DNA from: Limisphaerales bacterium | GTDB taxonomy: Bacteria; Verrucomicrobiota; Verrucomicrobiia; Limisphaerales; SXTU01 | Assembly (NCBI GenBank): GCA_009773355.1 | Contig: WRPG01000070.1 | Coordinates: forward strand, 1 to 59,978 | DNA length: 59,978 bases | Direction: 5' to 3' | Shown here: positions 17,572 to 25,570 of the stretch, piece after piece | How positions within the stretch are numbered: the stretch's first letter is position 1 | Layout: each line of letters starts with the position of its first letter | Notes under the pieces: generated by a model | Seen by the model: the letters and a program-made list of their open reading frames with translations, nothing else | Database searches by the model: none | What the model was told of the DNA's origin: nothing | Translations under genes and position numbers: made by a program

Positions 17572-18759
17572 CTATTTGCCCGTGCCCAGCTCGGTGCCGA
17601 ACAATTCCACAGCGCCGTCTGTGACTATCTTCGCGTCCACGCCCGGTCCGGCCGCGAGCACCGCGTCCTTGGCGGCGACGCGCTCCACGGTCACGCGGCG
17701 GCGGACGAAGGTCTGCGGTGCGGTCTGCTCGTAAACCCACTGGCCACCGTGGATGTCGTGCAACACCGCCGTCCACGGCACGACGAGGTTGTTCTCCGCC
17801 GTGGTCAACGGGAGTGACACCGACACGCGCTCGCCGGGGCGGAAGCGTCCGTCGGCGTTCGCCAGCTCGAAGTAGAAATCCACCGTGTTCGCAAGCGCGT
17901 TGGCGGAAGGCGGCGCGGCGGCGGGCTTCGCTTGAGCACCCACGTCGCCAGGCCTCGCCCCAAGGCGCGTGACTTGCACGGTGGCATTGGGCTGAAGCGT
18001 GTTCACCTCGCCTGCATAGACGGGCACGCGGACCCAGAGCGGGTCGAGCGCGGTGATTTCCAGCAGCACCGCACCGGACGCGACCTGCTGCGCGCCACTG
18101 GTGCGGACGGCCATGACGAGGCCGTCCAGCGGCGCGGTCACGGGCAGGGCGGTGACGCTGCCGGCCTCGAAGTCCTTCAGGACGGCTGCGAACGTGACGA
18201 CGCGCGTCTCGGCGGCTTTCAAGTTCGCTTCTCCGACGGCGACGGCAGCGCGGGCGTCGTCAACGGCGCGTTGGCTGCCGGCCTCGGCTTTCACGAGCCG
18301 CTCGGCACGGGCCAGCGTGACGCGCGCGGCTTCGAGCAAGGCCTTGGCCCCGGCGACGCTGCTCTGCGCGTCAGAGAGAGCCGTGGCGACGTTGACACGC
18401 TCGGTCGGAGAGAGAATGGGGAGGAGTTGGAAGAGTGCCTGCCCGCGCTTCACTTGGACGCCGGGCTGCGGGAGCGTGCCTGAGACGGTGGCGGCGATGG
18501 GCGCGGTGACGGTGAGAGCGCTGCCCGCGCGAATCATCACATCGCCGCCGAAGCTCCGCGTGCGTGGCACGGACTTGCGCTCGACGGCGACGGTCACGAT
18601 GCCGAGCCGCTTCTCCGCCTGCGGCGTGAGCTTGATGATGTTGAGGTCGGTTTCCTTGACGAGCGTCCCGACGTGCGCGGGGCTGGCGGCTTTCGGCGCG
18701 TCAGCGGCGGGCAGCGATGCCGCGGCCAACGCAAACAACAAGGCTGGGAGCGGCTTCAT
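17572..18759 (-). CDS. RND efflux periplasmic adaptor subunit (CusB/CzcB-like)
   Basis: A 395-residue membrane-fusion protein with signal peptide MKPLPALLFALAAASLPAADA. A lipoyl-like/barrel-sandwich region (SALTVTAPIAATVSGTLPQP and later GSVTALPVTAPLDGLVMAV) flanks an alpha-helical hairpin rich in Ala/Glu (SDAQSSVAGAKALLEAA). Beta-barrel and membrane-proximal domains follow. It links the inner-membrane pump to the outer-membrane channel. The start overlaps the stop of the outer-membrane factor gene by 4 bp. I see no obvious His- or Met-rich metal-binding tail that would indicate the metal. Confidence 0.9.
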   Translation of the reverse strand: MKPLPALLFALAAASLPAADAPKAASPAHVGTLVKETDLNIIKLTPQAEKRLGIVTVAVERKSVPRTRSFGGDVMIRAGSALTVTAPIAATVSGTLPQPGVQVKRGQALFQLLPILSPTERVNVATALSDAQSSVAGAKALLEAARVTLARAERLVKAEAGSQRAVDDARAAVAVGEANLKAAETRVVTFAAVLKDFEAGSVTALPVTAPLDGLVMAVRTSGAQQVASGAVLLEITALDPLWVRVPVYAGEVNTLQPNATVQVTRLGARPGDVGAQAKPAAAPPSANALANTVDFYFELANADGRFRPGERVSVSLPLTTAENNLVVPWTAVLHDIHGGQWVYEQTAPQTFVRRRVTVERVAAKDAVLAAGPGVDAKIVTDGAVELFGTELGTGK

Positions 18760-20222
18760 GGCTTGGAGGCAGTGGCGGTGGCGGGGAGCAGGCTGTTCGG
18801 CGGAGCGGGTGCGCTGCCGTCGGGGGGCTTGAGGAGCTGCTGCTGCAACGCGTCTTCGAGTGCGTTCTCAGCGAGCCAGTGGCGGTGCGTCACTTCGGCT
18901 GACAGGCGCTCGACGTCGAGGCTTTCGAGCTGCGCGCGGAGAACCTCGATGCGCGTGCCCTCGCCGTCCTTGAGCAGCGCCAGCGCCGCGTCTGTGTTTT
19001 TCATGACGGCGTCGAACATCGCCGACTGCGAGGTGACGCGGGCATTTGCGGCCTGGAAGTTGGCGATGGCGCTGTCGAGGTTGGCGGCGGCCCTGGCTTG
19101 CAGCGCATTGAAGTGGGCGGCGGCCGCCTCGCGACGCGCGCGGGCCTCGGCGATGGGGCCTTGGTTCTGGTTCAGCACGGGGAGCTCGACGGCGAGGCTG
19201 AAGAGCTGCCACTTGTTCGCGCCCTGGTCCCACTCGTAACCGGTGCCGAGCCGCACGTCGGGATATTGCTTGGCGACTTCAAGCTGGAGCGCGAGTTGCG
19301 CGGCTTCATAGCTCGCGAGCGCGGCGCGGAGGTCGGGGCGGCCCAGAAGCGCAGCCTCGCGGAGCTTCGCCAACTCAGCCGCCGACAAGAGCGGCGTCCA
19401 GTGGTTGAAAGCAATCTGCAGTTCCGCGAACTCGCGCGCCGGCACGCCGACGGCCTCAGCGAGCCGGGCCTTCGCGGTCGCGCTGCGCTCGCGGGCGAGG
19501 TCGTGCTCCAACTTGGCCTTCTCATGCGTGAGGCGGGCGGCGGTGACTGCTGCGGGGGAAACTTCGCCCGCGCGCTGGCGTTGCTCGGTGAGCTCGAGCA
19601 GTTGCTTGAGAGACGTGGCTCGCCGGTCGGCGTTGCTGGCGAGCTGGCCGGCGAAATGCAGTTCCTCCAGCGCCGCGCCGACACCCGAGCGCACGCGCCA
19701 GGCGGCGACGAAGAACTCATGGCGCGCGGCCTCGGTCTGCTGTTTGGCACGCGCGAGACGCAGGCCGCGCTTGCCGGCGGTCTCGATGGGCAGGTCAAGG
19801 TTAGCGACAGGCTTCCATGGCGAGACGGCGGACGCGGCATCGAAGTTGAAAGTAGGCGACGCGCTGAGGATTGGGTTCAGGCGCGCCCCGGCGGTGAGTT
19901 CAGCAGCTTGCGTTGCCTGCCAGCGGGCGCGGGCGACTGGTAGTTCGGGGTGGTGGAAGTAGGCGGCGAGCGTGAGGGTTTCCAGCGACCACGCGTCGGC
20001 GTGCTTCAGGGGCCAGGTCTTCAGTTCACGGCCAAGCTGTAGTTCGAGGAATTGACGCAGCTCCGGGGCGTCGAGCCGGCGCGCATCGTAAGCGGCGGCA
20101 GATTTTTCAGGGGCGAGCGGCTTCGGCTCGTAGGTCGCGCAGCCCGTGAATCCGATGGCGAGCACTAGGTCAAGCAATCGCCGTGTGTGGCGGAAGGGCT
20201 TCGCAGACTGCTTGGGTTGCAC
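18756..20222 (-). CDS. TolC-family outer-membrane factor, lipoprotein
   Basis: A 488-residue protein (start chosen at GTG 20222) with two TolC/OEP repeats of long helices and beta segments. Examples are ETLTLAAYFHHPELPVARAR and GRPDLRAALASYEAAQLALQ, typical of CusC/CzcC outer-membrane channels. The N-terminal hydrophobic stretch LLDLVLAIGFTGC ends in a lipobox, so the mature protein is probably lipid-anchored at Cys. The start is uncertain: an open frame continues upstream, but its codons do not look coding, and TTG nearer the lipobox is also possible. It is the first gene of the RND operon and overlaps the adaptor start. Confidence 0.85.
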   Translation of the reverse strand: MQPKQSAKPFRHTRRLLDLVLAIGFTGCATYEPKPLAPEKSAAAYDARRLDAPELRQFLELQLGRELKTWPLKHADAWSLETLTLAAYFHHPELPVARARWQATQAAELTAGARLNPILSASPTFNFDAASAVSPWKPVANLDLPIETAGKRGLRLARAKQQTEAARHEFFVAAWRVRSGVGAALEELHFAGQLASNADRRATSLKQLLELTEQRQRAGEVSPAAVTAARLTHEKAKLEHDLARERSATAKARLAEAVGVPAREFAELQIAFNHWTPLLSAAELAKLREAALLGRPDLRAALASYEAAQLALQLEVAKQYPDVRLGTGYEWDQGANKWQLFSLAVELPVLNQNQGPIAEARARREAAAAHFNALQARAAANLDSAIANFQAANARVTSQSAMFDAVMKNTDAALALLKDGEGTRIEVLRAQLESLDVERLSAEVTHRHWLAENALEDALQQQLLKPPDGSAPAPPNSLLPATATASKP

Positions 20223-20355
20223 GGGCGAGGAGTGTTTCAGATGCCAGCAGCACTCACAAGCGTCCGCCGATGGGGAGGGAACCTTGGTGCGCGGAGAAAG
20301 TTTTTGCTGTTTCAATTTTCCCTTTCCACCCCGCGCGCCGGGACTACAGTTCCCC

Positions 20356-21045
20356 ATGCCTTCGGACTTTGACCAATCCGAGTTTGTGGACAGCGACGTT
20401 CTCACCGCCGCCCGGCCCGCCGTCCGCGCCAACACCATGAGCGATTCCACTTCCGGCTCCGCCAGCCGTCCGCCCAGCCGCGAGGAGCTTGACCTCCGGG
20501 TTTCCGACGCGCAGCAGCAACTCGCGGAGCTGAAGCGCAAGCAGGACGAGCTGGAGCGCGAGCGCGCCGCGCTGGAGGAGGCCCGCCGCCGCCGCGTCGA
20601 GTTGCAGACGGGCCGCGAGGAAATGCTCCACCACCTCGCGCGTGGACTCGTGCTGCTGGAGGAGGCGGAACTCAAGTCCCGCCGCGACGCCGAGCAGATG
20701 GCGAAGTCGCTCACCGGCCTCCGCGAGTCGCTCGACAAGATTCGCACCATCAACGAGGAGGGCTGGAGTGCCGAGGCTTACAATGTCGAACTCACCCGCG
20801 CACTCACGGCCATCGAGAACGCCCGCATGGAGTGGAACGGCGCGCGGCTCAAGTGGCCCGTGCTCGACGGCGCGCTGCCCTCGGCCACCGGCGAGAGCGC
20901 GGCGTCCGGCCCCGCGAAGATTCAAGGCCATTTCCTCGGCGCGCAAAGCTTCGGGGAACTGTGCCGGCTCGGCTTTGCGCTCACCTGGCCCGTGGCGGTG
21001 GCGGTGCTGCTGGGCGCGGTGCTGATGGTTCTGCTGCGCCGCTGA
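20356..21045 (+). CDS. Tail-anchored coiled-coil membrane protein of unknown function
   Basis: A 229-residue protein that I do not recognise. An acidic and Ser/Pro-rich N-terminus (1-50) is followed by a long coiled coil of about 90 residues (REELDLRVSDAQQQLAELKR onward), a further helical region, and one C-terminal transmembrane segment (FALTWPVAVAVLLGAVLMVL) ending in RR. There is no signal peptide, so most of it should face the cytoplasm. An internal ATG at 20437 (MSDSTSG) is an alternative start. The next gene, 11 bp downstream, has the same architecture, which suggests a functional pair. Confidence 0.7.
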   Translation: MPSDFDQSEFVDSDVLTAARPAVRANTMSDSTSGSASRPPSREELDLRVSDAQQQLAELKRKQDELERERAALEEARRRRVELQTGREEMLHHLARGLVLLEEAELKSRRDAEQMAKSLTGLRESLDKIRTINEEGWSAEAYNVELTRALTAIENARMEWNGARLKWPVLDGALPSATGESAASGPAKIQGHFLGAQSFGELCRLGFALTWPVAVAVLLGAVLMVLLRR

Positions 21046-21056
21046 CGGCTCCGGCC

Positions 21057-21560
21057 ATGGCCTTGTTCCGAAAAAAGTCCGACCCGCTTTCGGAACGCGC
21101 CCGCGCGCTCGAAGCCGAGATTGCCTCGCTGCAGGAGCAGATCAAACAGGCGGAGTCCGGCCAGCCGCTGTGGCCCGGCACGCCCAAACTCCGCTCGACC
21201 ACGCTGCCCGGCGGCCAGAAGGCCGAGACCGTCGCCGCCCCCGCCGCGCCGGTCTTCGAGGACGTGGACCAGAAGCGGCTCAAAGCGTCCACGCCGGCCC
21301 CCGCCCCCGCCGGCCCGCACCCGGAGCTTGGCCCCCGCCCGCGCGACCTTTCCGCCACCGTCCAGAATCTCAAACGTCGCTGGGGCCTCACGCCGGCCAG
21401 CAACTCCAAGCTCGTGAAGCTCCTCGACTCCGGCCAGATTCAGGGTCTGCGCCCGCTGCGCTACGAGCGGCGCGTCGCCCGCAACCGGTTCTTCCTCCTT
21501 TCCGCGTTGCTGCTGGCGGTGCTCTACGGGCTGTTCAAGGCCATCATGGGCAGCCGATGA
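21057..21560 (+). CDS. Small tail-anchored coiled-coil protein of unknown function
   Basis: A 167-residue protein, not recognised. It starts MALFRKKSDPLSERARALEA with a short coiled coil to about residue 38, then a low-complexity Pro/Ala linker (about 60-105). A conserved-looking block NLKRRWGLTPASNSKLVKLL follows, and a single C-terminal transmembrane helix (FFLLSALLLAVLYGLFKAIM). It parallels the preceding gene in design (cytoplasmic coiled coil plus C-terminal anchor). The alkyltransferase gene follows 3 bp later, so the three form a probable operon without an obvious functional link. Confidence 0.7.
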   Translation: MALFRKKSDPLSERARALEAEIASLQEQIKQAESGQPLWPGTPKLRSTTLPGGQKAETVAAPAAPVFEDVDQKRLKASTPAPAPAGPHPELGPRPRDLSATVQNLKRRWGLTPASNSKLVKLLDSGQIQGLRPLRYERRVARNRFFLLSALLLAVLYGLFKAIMGSR

Positions 21561-21563
21561 ACC

Positions 21564-22085
21564 ATGCCGCGTCCGCCTGAAATCCTTCACCGCGCGCTGC
21601 TGCCGACGCCGCTCGGCACTTTCCTCGGGCACTTCTCGGCGGAAGGGCTGGCGCAACTCGACTTCCCGGTGAAGAGCCTGGCCGACGAGGCCAGGGCCGC
21701 CGCTGAACTTCCCGCTCCCTTCCGCGCGTGGGCGGAGCAAACCCAGACCGCCCTGCACGCCGCGCTGGCTGGCTCATCCCGTCGCGCCGCGAAGATCACG
21801 CTCCCGCCGCTGGATCTCTCGCGGGGCACCAAGTTCCGCCTGCGCGTCTGGGCGGAACTGCTCCGCATCCCGCGCGGCGAGACGCGCAGCTATGGGGAAG
21901 TCGCCGACGAACTCGGCAAACGCCGCGCCGCCCGGGCGGTCGGCGGGGCCTGCGGCGCGAACCCGATTCCCGTGCTCATTCCCTGTCACCGGGTGCTCGC
22001 GGCGAACGGCGGCCTGGGCGGCTTCTCCGGCGGGCTGGAATGGAAGCGCCGCCTGTTGGCACTTGAAGGCGCGCTGTTGACCTGA
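21564..22085 (+). CDS. ogt: Methylated-DNA--protein-cysteine methyltransferase
   Basis: A 173-residue DNA repair protein that removes alkyl groups from O6-alkylguanine by irreversible transfer to its own cysteine. The C-terminal domain contains IPRGETRSYGEVADELG (winged-helix region), RAVGGACGANP (helix carrying the arginine finger) and the active-site motif IPCHRV with Cys141, ending GGFSGGLEWKRRLLALEG. The N-terminal domain is short and divergent. It is the last gene of a three-gene plus-strand cluster and converges with the response regulator at 22108. Confidence 0.93.
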   Translation: MPRPPEILHRALLPTPLGTFLGHFSAEGLAQLDFPVKSLADEARAAAELPAPFRAWAEQTQTALHAALAGSSRRAAKITLPPLDLSRGTKFRLRVWAELLRIPRGETRSYGEVADELGKRRAARAVGGACGANPIPVLIPCHRVLAANGGLGGFSGGLEWKRRLLALEGALLT

Positions 22086-22107
22086 GCCATGCCCGCAGGA
22101 CGGGTCA

Positions 22108-23157
22108 TCAACTCCCCGCCGGGGGCGGAACTGGGTTTTCCGCCTTGGCGACTTCAGCGAGGATTTCGTCGGCGAAGCTGGGATAAAGCTGCCGGATGCA
22201 GTCGGGGCAGATGCTGTGCGAGACGTTGCCCAAGCCTTGCTTGACGATGTAGGCGTCCACCGCGGCCCAGTAGCCTTGGTCGTCGCGGATTTTTTTGCAG
22301 GAGGCGCAGACGGGCAGCAGGGCGCGCAGGGTCTTCACATTCTCCAACGCGCCCCGAAGCTGGCGGATCAGGCGCTCGCGATCCTCCTCCATCTCGCGGC
22401 GCGGCGTGATGTCGCGGAAGACGACGACCACGCCGGCCGTCGCACCGTCCTCCTCGCGGATGCGCGCGGCGGTGTAGTCAATGGGCGTGCTCGGCCCTTT
22501 GCGCGGCCAGAGCCAGGTGTTGCTGCCCCAGTCAATGACCAGCCCCTTGCGCACCGCCTCCGCAAACGGTCCGTGGCTGCCGGTGGACGCGACCTCGGCG
22601 GAGAGCACCATGACGTTGTCAATGTGCTGGCCCACGGCTTCGAGCTGCGGCCAGCCGGTGATGCTCTCGGCCAGCGGATTCATGAAACGGATCTCGCCCC
22701 GCGCGTCGGTCGCGATGACGGCCTCGCCCACGCTGGTGAGCGTGGACGCGAACCATTGCTGCTGTTCGGCCTGCCGGCGCTCCATCGCGTGCTTTTGCAG
22801 GGCCATCTCGACGCCGATGCGCAGTTCGCGCTCGACGAGCGGCTTGACGATGTAGCCGTAGGGGCCGGTGACTTTGGCGCGCTGGAGCGTGGCGTTGTCG
22901 GAGTGGGCGGTGAGGAAGATGACGGGGATGTGCAGCCGCTCGCGGATGTGCGTGGCCGCCTCCACGCCGTCCATGCCGCCCCACAGGACGATGTCCATGA
23001 GCACGAGGTCGGGCTGGAGCTCGGCGGCCTTCTCGATGGCCTCCTCGCCGACGACGGCGATGGCGGGCACCTCATAGCCGAGCTTCTCCAAGGTGGATTG
23101 GATGTCCTGGGCGATGATGCCCTCGTCCTCGACAATGAGTATGCGCGCGCGGCTCAT
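22108..23157 (-). CDS. REC-PAS response regulator with C-terminal cysteine module
   Basis: A 349-residue protein. The receiver domain at 1-120 has EDE at 10-12, D55 in LVLMDIVLWGGMDG and Lys near 105 in YIVKP. A PAS domain spans about 135-260 (AVIATDARGEIRFMNPLAES and ITGWPQLEAVGQ). A short helix (EEDRERLIRQLRGAL) leads to the C-terminal Cys/His module C284-x2-C287-KKIRDD, SHSIC with H314 and C317, and C320. There is no kinase core and no DNA-binding domain. Its ATG overlaps the stop of the ethylene-receptor-like kinase by 4 bp, so it is probably that kinase's partner. It may be a redox/metal-responsive relay; this is inference. Confidence 0.88.
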   Translation of the reverse strand: MSRARILIVEDEGIIAQDIQSTLEKLGYEVPAIAVVGEEAIEKAAELQPDLVLMDIVLWGGMDGVEAATHIRERLHIPVIFLTAHSDNATLQRAKVTGPYGYIVKPLVERELRIGVEMALQKHAMERRQAEQQQWFASTLTSVGEAVIATDARGEIRFMNPLAESITGWPQLEAVGQHIDNVMVLSAEVASTGSHGPFAEAVRKGLVIDWGSNTWLWPRKGPSTPIDYTAARIREEDGATAGVVVVFRDITPRREMEEDRERLIRQLRGALENVKTLRALLPVCASCKKIRDDQGYWAAVDAYIVKQGLGNVSHSICPDCIRQLYPSFADEILAEVAKAENPVPPPAGS

Positions 23158-25103
23158 GGCGGGTTCGCGGTTGAGAGGTTTCCCGGTTTCGCAGCCATGA
23201 AAACAAGGGCATATCCCGTGCCATGAGTGCGGCGGATTTCCAGGCTCGCACGCAGTTGAGTCACGAGGGTGGCCACCAGTTGCAAGCCGAGGGTCCGGGC
23301 GTTGCGCGGATCCAAGTCCGCCGGAAGGCCGACGCCATTGTCGCCGACCATCAGGCAGACGGAACGCTCCGCATCGGCCCGCAGCCGGATGCGAATCTCG
23401 CCGGCCCGGCCGTCGGGAAAGGCGTATTTGAGCGTGTTGGACACCAGCTCGTTGAGAATCAGCGCGCACGGGATGGCCTGGTTGATGTCGAGATGGACCT
23501 TGTCCATGTCGAGGTGGAGGCGGATGACGGAGGCGTCGGTGCCAAACGCGCGCAGCAAACTGTCAGTGAGGCTCTGCGCGTAGGCGGCGAAGTCCAGCTC
23601 CGAAAGGCTGCTGGACTGGTAGAGCTTCTCGTGGACGAGGGCCATGGACTGCACGCGCGTGCCGCTCTCCTCGAAGGCCGCGATGGTTTCGGGGTGCTTC
23701 AGGTTCCGCGCCTGGAGCCGCAGCAGACTGGAGACGACCTGGAGGTTGTTCTTCACGCGGTGGTGGATTTCCTTGAGCATGACCTCCTTCTCCCGCAGCG
23801 AGGCCCGGATGCGCTCCTCCGCCAGCTTGTTGGCCGTGATGTCCGTGCGGATGGCGATGTATTGGCAGGGCTTCCCGTCCGGCTGGAGGAACGGGACGAT
23901 GGTCGTGTCCACCCAGTAGAACGAGCCGTCCTTGGCGCGGTTCTTGATCTCCCCCTTCCACACCCGCCCCCGCCCGATGGTCGCCCACAACTCGCGGATG
24001 AACTCCTTGGGGTGATGGCCGGAGTTGATGATGCGGTGGTCCCGCCCCAGCAGCTCCGCGCGCGGATACTGCGAGATCGCGCAGAACTTGTCGTTCACGT
24101 AGGTGATCTTCCCCTGGGCATCGGTGATGGCGACGATGGAGTGCTCGTCCAGCGCCACCTTCACGTCCTTCAGCTCCTTCAAGGCCGCCGCGAGGTGCGA
24201 CTCCGCCTGCTTGCTGGCGGTGATGTCGCGGATGAACGCGGTGAACGCCGGCGGCTTTTCCATTCCGGGAACCCGGGTGACGGCCAGCTCCACCGGAAAC
24301 TCCCCGCCGTCCGCGCGCAGGGCGGTCAGCTCGATCCGCCGGCCCAGGATGTTCGTTTCCCCGGTCGCGAGATGCCGCGCGAAGGCCTGCGAATGGCGCT
24401 CGCGCAGGGCCGGGGGAATGATCAGCTCAACCATCCGCTGCCCCACCGCCTCGGCACGGGTGCGCCCGAAGGTGCGCTCCGCCGCCGGGTTGAACTCCGT
24501 GATCCGTCCCTGATGGTCCACGTTGACGATGCAGTCCAGGGCCGATTCCAAGACGGCCTGCACTTCCTTCACGCGGCGCTCCAGGTCCGTGTTGAGCTGC
24601 CGCACCTGCTCCTCCGCGCGCTTGCGCTCGGCGACCTCGTTCTGGAGGCTGGCATTGGTGCGGGCCAGCTCGTCGGTGCGCTCGCGGACCCGGGATTCCA
24701 GTTCCGCGTTGAGCCGCGCCAGCTCCGCCGGCCCGCGCAGCAGCAGGGCCTGCGGCACCAGCCGCACCAGCAGGATGGCCGTGGCTACCGACAACGCCGC
24801 CGTGATGGCCTTGATCGCGCCGGAGAGCCAGTAGGTGCCGTGCCAGATGGACCAGATCTCCATCAGGTGCGTCGTGCCGCACGCGACAATAAACCCGCCA
24901 AACATGAGGAACATCCACGGATAAGGCAGGTCGCGGCGCTTGCGCGTGAAATACACCAGCGTCAGCGGGATGGAGTAGTAAGCCAGCGCGATGAAGGAAT
25001 CGGAAAGGACATGGAGCCAGATGATCTCCGGCTTCCAGAAGTAGCAGTGGCCATGCGGCATGAACCCGCCGCCGGAGAACAGGCGTTGCAGAAGCTCGCT
25101 CAT
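23154..25103 (-). CDS. Sensor histidine kinase with ethylene-receptor-type membrane domain
   Basis: A 649-residue kinase. Residues 1-115 hold three transmembrane helices matching the ethylene-binding domain of plant ETR1, as recalled. D35, Y42, I45, P46, I72, C75 and H79 all lie at a constant offset of 10 from ETR1 D25, Y32, I35, P36, I62, C65 and H69; Cys/His are the copper ligands there. A coiled coil (120-195) leads to two PAS domains (about 196-320 and 330-450), then a HisKA_2-type core (LKEIHHRVKNNLQ) and HATPase (LNELVSNTLKYA, DNGVGLP). The start at ATG 25103 places the membrane domain at the N-terminus. The ligand could be ethylene, another small molecule or copper status. Confidence 0.88.
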   Translation of the reverse strand: MSELLQRLFSGGGFMPHGHCYFWKPEIIWLHVLSDSFIALAYYSIPLTLVYFTRKRRDLPYPWMFLMFGGFIVACGTTHLMEIWSIWHGTYWLSGAIKAITAALSVATAILLVRLVPQALLLRGPAELARLNAELESRVRERTDELARTNASLQNEVAERKRAEEQVRQLNTDLERRVKEVQAVLESALDCIVNVDHQGRITEFNPAAERTFGRTRAEAVGQRMVELIIPPALRERHSQAFARHLATGETNILGRRIELTALRADGGEFPVELAVTRVPGMEKPPAFTAFIRDITASKQAESHLAAALKELKDVKVALDEHSIVAITDAQGKITYVNDKFCAISQYPRAELLGRDHRIINSGHHPKEFIRELWATIGRGRVWKGEIKNRAKDGSFYWVDTTIVPFLQPDGKPCQYIAIRTDITANKLAEERIRASLREKEVMLKEIHHRVKNNLQVVSSLLRLQARNLKHPETIAAFEESGTRVQSMALVHEKLYQSSSLSELDFAAYAQSLTDSLLRAFGTDASVIRLHLDMDKVHLDINQAIPCALILNELVSNTLKYAFPDGRAGEIRIRLRADAERSVCLMVGDNGVGLPADLDPRNARTLGLQLVATLVTQLRASLEIRRTHGTGYALVFMAAKPGNLSTANPP

Positions 25104-25273
25104 AGGCACCTCGGTGGTTGTGCCTGTGAAGGTGTCCCCGGAGCGGCACGCTGACAAGCGCCGAGTCCGCTCCATGCTCGCACTTGCCGCCGACGGTGCC
25201 TCGCGCCGGCAAAGCAAAGGAAGCCTTGGGTTGCGTTCTCCCCAGCCCGGCCCAACCCGGGCCGATTTCCCCG

Positions 25274-25303
25274 TTGACGCTTCCCTTCGCCGGCCCGTAG
25301 GCT
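25274..25303 (+). promoter_or_regulatory. Candidate promoter upstream of the DUF5679 gene
   Basis: TTGACG (25274..25279) and TAGGCT (25298..25303) are separated by 18 bases. The start codon lies about 48 bp further on. The same spacing and TAGGYT -10 occur before the HNH gene (31605..31634). It is a pattern match only. Confidence 0.35.
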
Positions 25304-25351
25304 TTTTCGCATAACCGCAAAGTCGCCTGTCGCGACGCGCGGAAAGCTCTC

Positions 25352-25549
25352 ATGGCCGAAGGCTACTGCGTCAAATGCAAGGCGAAGAAGGAAATCACCG
25401 ATGGCGTTGAGGAGGTGATGAAGAACGGGCGCAAGGCCATCAAGGGCCGCTGCCCCACCTGCGCCACCGTCATGTTCAAGATTCTCGGCGGCAAGGCCAC
25501 CCCGCCCGCCGCCCCTGCCAGTCCCGGCTCCGCCACCCCGGCAGCCTAG
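25352..25549 (+). CDS. DUF5679 small zinc-ribbon-like protein
   Basis: A 65-residue protein opening MAEGYCVKCKAKKEI, with a second CxxC pair in KGRCPTCATVMFKI, so four cysteines could bind zinc. This is the DUF5679 layout, a short bacterial and archaeal domain of unknown role. A Pro/Ala-rich tail follows. It stands 21 bp before the NDK-like gene on the same strand. Confidence 0.85.
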   Translation: MAEGYCVKCKAKKEITDGVEEVMKNGRKAIKGRCPTCATVMFKILGGKATPPAAPASPGSATPAA

Positions 25550-25570
25550 TTCCCTTTCCAACCCAATTTC

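Noticed and set aside
20223-20753. N-terminal extension of the outer-membrane factor
   Set aside because: Ser/Arg-rich, antisense to the coiled-coil gene, and it would bury the lipoprotein signal inside the protein.
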